Assembly (NCBI GenBank): GCA_027032855.1
Contig: JALVLX010000182.1
Span: forward strand, 1-8,836
Source: Flavobacteriales bacterium
GTDB lineage: Bacteria > Bacteroidota > Bacteroidia > Flavobacteriales > Flavobacteriaceae
DNA: 8,836 nucleotides
Direction: 5' to 3'
In this document: piece by piece, positions 1 through 6,389 of the stretch
Layout: each line of letters opens with the position of its first letter
Numbering within the stretch: the stretch's first letter is position 1
Translations under genes and position numbers: made by a program
Notes under the pieces: generated by a model
Databases searched by the model: none
Told to the model about the DNA's origin: nothing
The model's input: only the letters and a program-made list of their open reading frames with translations

Positions 1-7
1 TAAAAAA

Positions 8-850
8 ATGAGAAAATTATTATTAGCATTATTATTCATAGGAAGTTTTACGATTAATGCACAAGACAAAAAAGAAGTAAAAGAAGGCTGGAACAACGGC
101 GGAGACATCAGTTTAATGTTTAATCAGGCATCTTTTGATAATTGGATCAAGGGAGGTGAAAATTCGTTGGCTCTCAATGGTTTAATTAACTACAATTTCA
201 ACTACAAAAAAAACACAAGCGTTTGGGATACCAAATTGATTATGGCTTACGGATTGAGCCGTATTTCTGATGATACAAAAAAAACCGATGACCGTTTTGA
301 GATCAATTCCGTTTACGGAAAGCAAGCTTCAAAATTGTGGTATTATTCATTTTTCGGTAATTTTAAAACCCAAATGACAGACGGTTTTGATTACAGTGTA
401 ACCCCAACAGTTTTAACTTCCAGATTATTTGCACCGGCTTATTTAAGTTTCGGACCGGGTATGTTGTGGAAAAAATCTGACAATTTGAAAGTCAATTTTG
501 CACCTGCCACTTCAAAATTAACCATTGTTAATGATAAAACATTATCGGATGCCGGAGCTTACGGTGTTGACCCCGGTGAAAAAATGCGTTATGAATTGGG
601 TATGGCTATTGACGGTTATTACAAATTTAATTTGATGAAAAATGTATCGATGGAAAATATGCTAGGTTTGTATAGCAACTATTTGGATCATCCCGAAAAT
701 ATCGATGTAGATTACAAAATGAATATGGTCATGACCATTAATAAATATATCAGTGCCAATTTCGGCATTAATTTATTGTATGACGATAATGCGTTGCAAG
801 ATATTCAGTTAAAAGAAATTTTCGGTTTAGGATTTAATGCTAAGTTCTAA
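8..850 (+). CDS. DUF3078-type secreted, probably outer-membrane protein
   Basis: This 280-residue protein begins with a typical signal peptide: R2 and K3, a hydrophobic core at about residues 4-16, then N17-A18-Q19 before the charged stretch DKKEVKEGW. That ending is common in flavobacterial exported proteins and suggests signal peptidase I cleavage near residue 18 or 19. The mature part is rich in alternating aromatic and polar residues, as expected of beta-strands. It contains the segment WNNGGDISLMFNQASFDNW (28-46), which I recognise as characteristic of the DUF3078 family. The protein ends in FGLGFNAKF, a terminal aromatic strand like the sorting signal of outer-membrane barrels. Localisation is inferred and no biochemical role is known to me. 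The ATG at 8 is chosen because it directly precedes the signal peptide; a TAA lies at 1-3, and whatever lies further upstream is outside the window. No terminator follows closely; the first is at 1021-1053. Confidence 0.85.
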   Translation: MRKLLLALLFIGSFTINAQDKKEVKEGWNNGGDISLMFNQASFDNWIKGGENSLALNGLINYNFNYKKNTSVWDTKLIMAYGLSRISDDTKKTDDRFEINSVYGKQASKLWYYSFFGNFKTQMTDGFDYSVTPTVLTSRLFAPAYLSFGPGMLWKKSDNLKVNFAPATSKLTIVNDKTLSDAGAYGVDPGEKMRYELGMAIDGYYKFNLMKNVSMENMLGLYSNYLDHPENIDVDYKMNMVMTINKYISANFGINLLYDDNALQDIQLKEIFGLGFNAKF

Positions 851-890
851 GTATCAAGTAGCGTGTAGCAAGTAACAAGTAGTAAGTGTG
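851..890. repeat. Degenerate AAGTA-type short repeats after the first gene
   Basis: The bases just after the stop codon repeat variants of CAAGTA and AAGTAG four to five times with small changes. The 11-mer AGTAACAAGTA at 871-881 reappears as its reverse complement TACTTGTTACT at 7579-7589, in the other large gene-free gap. This looks like dispersed low-complexity filler shared by the two gaps. No function is evident. Confidence 0.45.
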
Positions 891-913
891 GTTTTTTATT
901 TTGAACGCACTAT

Positions 914-1007
914 TTGTCATTTCGAACGTAGTGAGAAATCTCAATATTCAATTGTGAGTTTTCAGTTATAGTTTCTCCACTCGTGCCTTGTTCGTTTAAA
1001 ATGACAA
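914..1007. repeat. Decayed inverted-repeat element (TTGTCATTT...AAATGACAA)
   Basis: A perfect 9-base inverted repeat bounds this 94-base element: TTGTCATTT at 914-922 and AAATGACAA at 999-1007. Inside, the left arm reads CGAACGTAGTGAGAAAT. The reverse complement of the right arm gives a related series (AACGAAC, then AGTGGAGAAAC), so the element was probably a long near-palindrome that has diverged. The left arm resembles dispersed repeats of the form GTCATTTCGA..GAGAAATCT that I recall from many Bacteroidota genomes. It has no coding capacity and may be a miniature mobile or REP-like element. Confidence 0.65.
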
Positions 1008-1020
1008 TTAAAAAATTACT

Positions 1021-1053
1021 AAAAAAGATCGCTAAAAAGGCGGTCTTTTTTTT
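1021..1053 (+). terminator. Rho-independent terminator between the DUF3078 gene and the cco operon
   Basis: The arm AAAAAAGATCGC (1021-1032) pairs with GCGGTC plus the following T-run (1040-1053) around the 7-base loop TAAAAAG. The core GATCGC/GCGGTC pairs with one G-T wobble. The A-run on one side and eight T residues on the other make it potentially active in both directions. It lies about 170 bases past the stop at 850 and upstream of the cco promoter, so it isolates the operon from upstream transcription. Confidence 0.8.
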
Positions 1054-1147
1054 ATGATTAATCGACTTTTGTTGGCAACTAATGTTACGTGCGTTAAAAT
1101 ATCAGCTGTTTTTTGAGGTTAAGTTAATGGTTTTTTAAAAAAGATTT

Positions 1148-1176
1148 TTGGTATTTTATAAATATTTGTATCTTTG
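1148..1176 (+). promoter_or_regulatory. Bacteroidota-type promoter for the cco operon
   Basis: TATCTTTG at 1169-1176 matches the Bacteroidota -7 element TAnnTTTG exactly. TTG at 1148-1150 matches the -33 element at a spacing of 18 bases. The predicted transcription start is near 1183, giving a leader of about 14 bases before the ccoS ATG at 1197. I saw no convincing FNR-type palindrome in 1054-1147, so the sequence does not show how the operon responds to oxygen. Confidence 0.7.
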
Positions 1177-1196
1177 TAAAGTTTAAATAAAATTTT

Positions 1197-1370
1197 ATGG
1201 TAGCTTTGTATTTGACAATTTTTGTCAGTTTGATAATAGCACTTGTTTTTTTAGTGTTGTTTCTTTCTTCTGTAAAAACAGGGCAATACGAAGATACTTA
1301 CACGCCGTCTGTGCGTATGGTTTTAGATGAATTTAACGAAGAGCATCAGGAACAAACAAACGAAAAATAA
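1197..1370 (+). CDS. ccoS: cbb3 oxidase maturation protein CcoS
   Basis: This 57-residue ORF runs from ATG at 1197 to TAA at 1368-1370. It has one N-terminal membrane helix (about residues 3-24), then SSVKTGQYEDTYTPSVRMVLDEF. The signature of a helix followed by (K)SGQYDD..TP..R(I/M)L.D(D/E) is that of the CcoS family, whose members are usually 50-70 residues. CcoS is needed to insert the haem b and copper cofactors of CcoN into the cbb3 oxidase. The gene is first in the operon, starts about 20 bases after a strong -7 element and ends 19 bases before ccoNO. Its short length makes it easy to miss with a length cutoff. In many bacteria ccoS follows the copper ATPase gene ccoI; here no ccoI precedes it. 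Confidence 0.9.
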   Translation: MVALYLTIFVSLIIALVFLVLFLSSVKTGQYEDTYTPSVRMVLDEFNEEHQEQTNEK

Positions 1371-1389
1371 TTAACCAAAATCAAACTAT

Positions 1390-3576
1390 ATGGAAAAACA
1401 GAAATTTTATTACGATGACAAGATTGTAAAACTGTTTGCTTGGGCTACGGTAGTCTGGGGAGTTACAGCTTTTACAGTTGGTCTAATGGTAGCTTACTTT
1501 TACTGGTTTCCGCATTATACTGACGGAATCTCGTGGTTGAGTTACGGAAGATTGAGACCATTGCATACCAATGCGGCAATTTTTGCATTTGTCGGAAATG
1601 GTATTTTTGCCGGTGCTTATTACAGTACCCAACGTTTGCTCAAAGTGCGAATGTTTAGTGATGCTTTAAGCAAAATACATTTTTGGGGTTGGCAATTGAT
1701 TATTGTTTTAGCAGCTGTTACATTACCTTTAGGTTTTACGCAAGCTAAAGAATATGCCGAATTGGAATGGCCTATTGATATTTTAGTAGCTTTAGTATGG
1801 GTAGTGTTTACAGTTAACTTAATTATGACTGTTGTCAGAAGACGTGTACGTCATATTTATGTAGCTATTTGGTTCTATTTATCAACAGCAGTTACTATTG
1901 CTATGTTGTACATTTTCAACAACTTAAGTATGCCGGCAGGTTTGCTTAAAAGTTATTCGGTTTATTCCGGTGTTGAAGATGCGGTAGTACAATGGTGGTA
2001 TGGTCACAATGCGGTTGCATTCTTCTTGACGACACCTATTTTAGGTTTAATGTACTACTTTGTTCCCAAAGCGGCAAAACGTCCTATTTACTCTTATAGA
2101 TTATCTATCATCCACTTCTGGACTTTGATTTTTATCTATATTTGGGCAGGACCGCACCACTTGTTGTATTCAGCCGTACCTGAATGGGCACAAGTTTTAG
2201 GGACCATTTTCTCTTTCATGTTGATATTCCCGTCTTGGGGTGGTATGATCAACGGTCTGTTGACCTTACGTGGTGCTTGGGACCGTGTACGTGAAGATCC
2301 TATCTTAAAAATGTATGTAGTAGGTATCACGTCTTACGGTATGAGTACTTTTGAAGGACCAATGTTGTCTTTCAAATCATTAAACGCAATTGCTCACTTT
2401 ACCGACTGGATTGTGGCACACGTTCACGTAGGAACTTTGGGTTGGAACGGTTTTATCATTATGGGTATGCTCTACTGGATGGTACCGCGTATGTATAAAA
2501 CCAAATTATATTCTAAAAAATTAGCTAATCAACACTTCTGGATTGGTACTATCGGTATTTTATTATATGTTGTACCGATGTATATTGCCGGTTGGACACA
2601 AGCATTGATGTGGAAACAATTTAATGCAGAAGGTACTTTGAAATACGGTGAATTTATGGATACCGTAACTGAAATTTTACCTATGCATTATATGCGTGCT
2701 ATTGGTGGTACTTTATATTTCATCGGTTCTTTGATGTTGGTTTACAACTTGGTTAAAACCGTTAAAGGTCACACTGTTGAAGATACTGCTGACGAAGCAG
2801 CACCTTTATCACCGATTCCTGCTGCCCGTCAACAAGGTGAAGATTTCCACAACTGGCTCGAAAGACGCGGTGTTTTATTTACTGTTTTGGCTCTAATTGC
2901 TACGGCTATCGGTGGTGCGGTTGAAATTATCCCGACTATTTTTGTTGATTCTAACATTCCTAAAATTGCTTCGGTTCAACCTTATACACCGCTTGAATTA
3001 GAAGGGCGTGATATTTATGTACGTGAAGGTTGTTACAACTGTCACTCTCAAATGATTCGTCCGTTCCGTAGTGAGGTAGAGCGTTACGGTGACTATTCCA
3101 AAGCCGGAGAATACGTGTATGATCACCCGTTCCAATGGGGTTCTAAACGTACCGGTCCGGATTTATTCCGTGAAGGCGGTAAACGTCCTAACTTGTGGCA
3201 TTTCAACCACATGTACGAACCCGAATCAATGATGTACGGTTCTATTATGCCTAATTATCAATGGATTGTTACCAATGATTTAGATGCTTCAGATGTTCAA
3301 GCCAAAATGAAAGCATTAAGAAGTCTTGGTACGAAACTTAAAGACGGAAAAGAGTTTTATACCGATGAGTATATTAACAATGCACCTAAATTGTTAGAAA
3401 AACAAGCTAAAGAAATTGCGGCTGACTTGGAAGCTAATAATGTTCAAACAACTGAAGCTTATGCCAAAGCATTTGGTGGTGAAAAAGTTGATTTGAGCAA
3501 AAAAGAAATCGTTGCATTGATTGCTTACTTGCAACGTTTGGGAACAGATACAACTAAAAAAGTTGCTAAAAAATAA
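1390..3576 (+). CDS. ccoNO: cbb3-type cytochrome c oxidase, fused CcoN-CcoO (subunits I and II)
   Basis: This 728-residue fusion carries the catalytic subunit and the monohaem c subunit that reduce oxygen to water in the inner membrane. Residues 1 to about 455 are CcoN, a haem-copper oxidase of about twelve helices. By family comparison, H59 (RPLHTNA) and H346 bind low-spin haem b, H344 (AHVHVGTLGWNG) binds haem b3, and H206 (YGHNAVAFFLT), H256 and H257 (WAGPHH) bind CuB. Y250 sits where the His-Tyr crosslink tyrosine is expected, and the EYAELEWP calcium-site motif lies at 121-128. A charged linker (about 456-490) leads to CcoO: one anchor helix (about 494-516), haem c site CYNCH (C548, C551, H552) and probable axial M620 (GSIMPNYQW). 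All key residues are intact. Separate genes are usual in Proteobacteria; fused CcoNO is known in Bacteroidota. It lies 3 bases before ccoQ. Confidence 0.97.
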   Translation: MEKQKFYYDDKIVKLFAWATVVWGVTAFTVGLMVAYFYWFPHYTDGISWLSYGRLRPLHTNAAIFAFVGNGIFAGAYYSTQRLLKVRMFSDALSKIHFWGWQLIIVLAAVTLPLGFTQAKEYAELEWPIDILVALVWVVFTVNLIMTVVRRRVRHIYVAIWFYLSTAVTIAMLYIFNNLSMPAGLLKSYSVYSGVEDAVVQWWYGHNAVAFFLTTPILGLMYYFVPKAAKRPIYSYRLSIIHFWTLIFIYIWAGPHHLLYSAVPEWAQVLGTIFSFMLIFPSWGGMINGLLTLRGAWDRVREDPILKMYVVGITSYGMSTFEGPMLSFKSLNAIAHFTDWIVAHVHVGTLGWNGFIIMGMLYWMVPRMYKTKLYSKKLANQHFWIGTIGILLYVVPMYIAGWTQALMWKQFNAEGTLKYGEFMDTVTEILPMHYMRAIGGTLYFIGSLMLVYNLVKTVKGHTVEDTADEAAPLSPIPAARQQGEDFHNWLERRGVLFTVLALIATAIGGAVEIIPTIFVDSNIPKIASVQPYTPLELEGRDIYVREGCYNCHSQMIRPFRSEVERYGDYSKAGEYVYDHPFQWGSKRTGPDLFREGGKRPNLWHFNHMYEPESMMYGSIMPNYQWIVTNDLDASDVQAKMKALRSLGTKLKDGKEFYTDEYINNAPKLLEKQAKEIAADLEANNVQTTEAYAKAFGGEKVDLSKKEIVALIAYLQRLGTDTTKKVAKK

Positions 3577-3579
3577 ATT

Positions 3580-3777
3580 ATGATAAGTCACATAAAAGAT
3601 TATCTGGCAGACCATCCGGGATTAAACTTTTTCGGAGTTTTCCCTATCGTATTGTTTTCCATTATCATGATATTGGTACTCATATACGTTTTTGGTGTGT
3701 CGGATAAACATATTGATGAACTTAAAAATTTTCCACTAAACGATCAAAACGATATAGATTATGGCAAAAAAGAATGA
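3580..3777 (+). CDS. ccoQ: CcoQ-like small subunit of cbb3 oxidase
   Basis: This 65-residue protein has a short N-terminal segment (MISHIKDYLADHPG), one membrane helix at about residues 17-39 and a charged tail. Size, topology and position between ccoNO and ccoP match CcoQ/FixQ, a non-catalytic subunit that stabilises the assembled oxidase, although sequence similarity to proteobacterial CcoQ is weak by eye. It starts 3 bases after ccoNO ends, and its last 17 bases overlap the start of ccoP in another frame, which suggests coupled translation. The N-terminal part before the helix is longer than in many CcoQ proteins. The alternative is a lineage-specific subunit filling the same slot. Confidence 0.75.
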   Translation: MISHIKDYLADHPGLNFFGVFPIVLFSIIMILVLIYVFGVSDKHIDELKNFPLNDQNDIDYGKKE

Positions 3778-4381
3778 ATCGGCTTTTGACAGACTATTAA
3801 AGAAACTGACCAAAGCCACACCTATAGAACAAGAAAGTTCCGTAAAATTAGATCATAATTTTGACGGTATTCAAGAATTGAACAACCCGCTACCACCATG
3901 GTGGACTGCAGGTTTCGTAATTACTGTAGTAGTTTCGGTATTTTATATTTTCTATTACACCATTCAAGGTAAAGACAGTCAGTATGACGAATTTAACCGT
4001 GAAATGGCAAAAGCTAAAGCACAAGTTGATGCTTACAAAAAAGAACACAACATTGTGGATGCTAACACAGTTACCTTGTTGACCGACAAACAAGCATTAG
4101 CAGAAGGTAAGGATATTTTCTTGAAAAACTGTGCCGCTTGTCACTTAGCAGACGGCGGTGGTCAGGTAGGTCCTAACTTGACTGATAATGCTTGGATTTA
4201 CGGTTGTGATATCAAAGATGTATTTAAAGTTGTAAATGATGGCACCAGCAAAGGTATGCCGCCATGGAAAGCTTTAGGTGCTGCCAATATTCAAAAGGTA
4301 GCCAGCTACGTATTATCATTGCAAGGCACCAAACCGGCTAAACCGAAAGAAGCAGAAGGCGAACCATGTAATAAAGGATAA
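3761..4381 (+). CDS. ccoP: cbb3 oxidase subunit III CcoP, single-haem form
   Basis: This 206-residue protein has the conserved CcoP N-terminal motif LDHNFDGIQELNNPLPPWW (30-48), the segment that packs against CcoN, then one membrane helix (about 50-68) and a lysine-rich, helix-prone stretch (72-96). A cytochrome c domain follows, with haem site CAACH (C124, C127, H128) and axial M166 in GMPPWK. It passes electrons from soluble donors towards CcoO. Classical CcoP has about 300 residues and two CxxCH sites; here only one is present and the length fits a complete single-haem protein, not a truncation. The C-terminus is a Lys/Pro/Glu-rich tail ending EPCNKG. The gene overlaps ccoQ by 17 bases and is followed by a strong hairpin at 4403-4435. 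Confidence 0.93.
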   Translation: MAKKNESAFDRLLKKLTKATPIEQESSVKLDHNFDGIQELNNPLPPWWTAGFVITVVVSVFYIFYYTIQGKDSQYDEFNREMAKAKAQVDAYKKEHNIVDANTVTLLTDKQALAEGKDIFLKNCAACHLADGGGQVGPNLTDNAWIYGCDIKDVFKVVNDGTSKGMPPWKALGAANIQKVASYVLSLQGTKPAKPKEAEGEPCNKG

Positions 4382-4402
4382 AACCGTTTATAAATCAATT
4401 AC

Positions 4403-4435
4403 AATAAAGCAGTTTGAAACTCAAACTGCTTTATT
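4403..4435 (+). terminator. Perfect 15-bp hairpin between ccoP and ccoG
   Basis: AATAAAGCAGTTTGA (4403-4417) is followed by the 3-base loop AAC and its exact complement at 4421-4435. The distal arm ends in TTTATT and TTG follows, so a weak U-rich tail exists. The hairpin begins 21 bases after the ccoP stop and ends 22 bases before ccoG. It is probably an intrinsic terminator or attenuator that separates the structural subunits from the assembly genes, or an RNA-stabilising 3' end. Confidence 0.75.
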
Positions 4436-4457
4436 TTGATTAAAAATCTTATTTAAA

Positions 4458-5864
4458 ATGAATACAAATAACAACGAATCATTCAGAGACCATATTGGCA
4501 CCATCAATGAAGAAGGTTTGCGTAATTGGATACACCCAAAAAAACCGAAAGGAAAACATTATACCAACAGAACTATATTGAGTATTGTTCTTTTAATTGG
4601 TTTTGTAGTCGGGCCTTTTATTAAGGTTAACGGCGAGCAATTTATGCTCTTTGATATTTTGGGGCGTAGATTTCATATTTTCGGAAGACCGTTTTTTCCG
4701 CAAGATTTTTATTTATTGGCCTTGGCAGCCGTTATTTCCATAGTATTTTTGGTATTGTTTACGGTTGTTTACGGTCGTATATTTTGTGGTTGGCTCTGTC
4801 CACAGACCATTTTCATGGAAATGTTGTTCCGTAAAATAGAATATTTCTTTGAAGGAGACCGGCCTAAGCAGATGAAGTTGGACAGAATGCCCTGGAACGC
4901 AGAAAAATTGAGAAAGCGTGGGCTAAAATGGGTTGTTTTTTATCTGATTTCACTCGGGCTTACGACAGTTATGCTGGCTTATGTAGCCGGAGCCGATTAT
5001 ACAATTGATTTTTGGAAGCATCCGTTTGGTGATGTAAAAGGATGGATTATTTATCTGATATTTACAACCGTATTTTTCTTTGTTTTTGCTTGGTTTAGAG
5101 AGCAAGTTTGTATAATTGCCTGTCCTTATGGTCGTTTGCAAGGTGTTTTGACTGATGAAAATACTATTATGGTTGCTTATGACTACAAACGTGGTGAAAA
5201 AAGAGGTCCGATGCGTAAAGGGCAAGATCGCGAAGCACAAGGCTTGGGAGATTGTATCGATTGTAAACAATGTGTATTGGTTTGTCCTACCGGGATTGAT
5301 ATCAGAAACGGCACCCAGCTTGAATGTATCAACTGTACGGCTTGTATTGATGCTTGTGATGCGACCATGGATTCTATCGGCAAACCACGTGGATTGATTC
5401 GTTATGCTTCAAAAGTTAGTATCGAAGAAGGACATAATAAAATTTTCACACCGAGAGTGAAATTTTATACCGTCATTCTAACGATTTTAATTGGTATATT
5501 TATCTATTTGTTTGCCAATCGTCCTGCGGTTGACTTGAAAGTGTTGCGAACGCGTGGACAAGTATTTACGGAATTGCCTGACGGCAATATTCAAAATATG
5601 TATAATGCAACGATTATCAATAAAAGTAACCGTCCGTATAAGGGGTTAGAAATCAAGTTGATAGGAGTTGATGGAAAACTGACTGTATCAGGCACACAAA
5701 ATGAACTGGATTTGAATAAAGAAGATGTCAAACAAGTGATTATCTTTATTGATTTGCCTAGAGAAAAATTCCATGGTAAAAAACCGATAAAAATCGGTAT
5801 TTACGAAAATGGCAAACTCTTAGACAGTTATGAAACAGTGTTTATTGCACCTGTTGCAAGATAA
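4458..5864 (+). CDS. ccoG: cbb3 oxidase accessory protein CcoG (membrane polyferredoxin)
   Basis: This 468-residue protein has membrane helices at about 39-57, 83-105, 156-178, 194-213 and 336-353. GRIFCGWLCP (C110, C114) and CIIACP (C218, C222) are the two CxxxCP motifs of the CcoG/NapH family. A cytoplasmic domain carries two 4Fe-4S sites: C266, C269, C272, C276 and C290, C293, C296, C300. The C-terminal 115 residues are beta-rich and fit the Ig-like FixG C-terminal domain. CcoG aids cbb3 assembly; in Rhodobacter it has been reported to reduce Cu(II) to Cu(I) for insertion of CuB. Every cluster cysteine is present. The start at 4458 keeps the conserved cytoplasmic segment GTINEEGLRNWIHPKKPKG. 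The gene is flanked by hairpins on both sides, so it may be expressed at a lower level than ccoNOQP. Confidence 0.95.
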   Translation: MNTNNNESFRDHIGTINEEGLRNWIHPKKPKGKHYTNRTILSIVLLIGFVVGPFIKVNGEQFMLFDILGRRFHIFGRPFFPQDFYLLALAAVISIVFLVLFTVVYGRIFCGWLCPQTIFMEMLFRKIEYFFEGDRPKQMKLDRMPWNAEKLRKRGLKWVVFYLISLGLTTVMLAYVAGADYTIDFWKHPFGDVKGWIIYLIFTTVFFFVFAWFREQVCIIACPYGRLQGVLTDENTIMVAYDYKRGEKRGPMRKGQDREAQGLGDCIDCKQCVLVCPTGIDIRNGTQLECINCTACIDACDATMDSIGKPRGLIRYASKVSIEEGHNKIFTPRVKFYTVILTILIGIFIYLFANRPAVDLKVLRTRGQVFTELPDGNIQNMYNATIINKSNRPYKGLEIKLIGVDGKLTVSGTQNELDLNKEDVKQVIIFIDLPREKFHGKKPIKIGIYENGKLLDSYETVFIAPVAR

Positions 5865-5882
5865 ATACATTACATAAATATA

Positions 5883-5916
5883 CAGGTTGTTTGACAGCGA
5901 GCTGTCAAACAACCTG
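5883..5916 (+). terminator. Perfect 16-bp hairpin between ccoG and ccoH
   Basis: CAGGTTGTTTGACAGC (5883-5898) is followed by GA and then its exact complement at 5901-5916; the practical loop is CGAG. CTTTAT follows, which is a poor U-tail for a terminator. It lies 18 bases after the ccoG stop and 17 bases before the ccoH start. It is either a partial terminator or a processing or stability element in the operon mRNA. Its sequence is unrelated to the ccoP/ccoG hairpin. Confidence 0.7.
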
Positions 5917-5933
5917 CTTTATAAAATACTATT

Positions 5934-6386
5934 ATGAGTAAATTCAAATTAAATTGGGGTTGGAGCATTTTATTGGTTTATATCACCTTTATGCTCGTTT
6001 TTCTGTTTTATTTTTACCGTTCTTTTGGAGAGTTGGACTCCAATGAGTTGGTGACAGAAGACTATTATGAAAAAGAACTGGTATATGGTGATGTGATTAA
6101 AAAACGTCAAAATGCCGATACGATGCGTGTGCCGGTTAAAGTTTTTCAAGAACATAAAACTTTAGTTGTTGAATTTCCAAACTATGTTAAGAATATTGAA
6201 GGAGCTATAAAATTGTATAAGCCTGATAATTCCAAATTAGATCAACAATTTCCTATACAATTAGACGAAAATAATCGTCAAATCATTGACCAATCCAAAA
6301 TATTGCCGGGACGTTGGAATGTTACGGTAGAGTGGCAATCGAACAAGGTGCCGTATTTGGTCGAAGAGAAAATGACTTTAAATTAA
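5934..6386 (+). CDS. ccoH: cbb3 oxidase assembly protein CcoH (FixH family)
   Basis: This 150-residue protein has a single N-terminal membrane helix (about residues 8-28, starting NWGWSILLVYI) and a periplasmic domain, the layout of FixH/CcoH. The segment ELVTEDYYEKELVY (38-51) just after the helix resembles the conserved (D)YY..(E/G)L.Y motif of the family, and LPGRWNVTVEWQ (124-135) matches the C-terminal beta-strand motif. CcoH stays associated with the cbb3 complex and is needed for its stability and assembly. It follows the ccoG/ccoH hairpin and ends 3 bases before the SafE-like gene, so those two are surely co-transcribed. The start at 5934 places lysines just before the helix, as expected. 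Confidence 0.9.
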   Translation: MSKFKLNWGWSILLVYITFMLVFLFYFYRSFGELDSNELVTEDYYEKELVYGDVIKKRQNADTMRVPVKVFQEHKTLVVEFPNYVKNIEGAIKLYKPDNSKLDQQFPIQLDENNRQIIDQSKILPGRWNVTVEWQSNKVPYLVEEKMTLN

Positions 6387-6389
6387 TAC

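Noticed and set aside
1068..1082. Imperfect palindrome TTTGTTGGCAACTAA as an operator of the cco promoter
   Set aside because: It has only about six paired positions and lies some 85 bases upstream of the -7 element; it matches no regulator site I know, including FNR.
2136..2330. Minus-strand ORF of 64 residues inside ccoNO
   Set aside because: It lies wholly within the catalytic CcoN region, whose motifs fix the plus-strand frame; its translation shows no coherent domain.
3394..3615. Minus-strand ORF of 73 residues across the ccoNO/ccoQ junction
   Set aside because: It is a shadow of lysine-rich plus-strand codons, giving Phe/Cys-rich nonsense; it overlaps two real genes.
4950..5397. Several overlapping ORFs on both strands inside ccoG
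   Set aside because: The ccoG frame carries two intact 4Fe-4S motifs here; the others are antisense or shifted-frame readings of the same bases.
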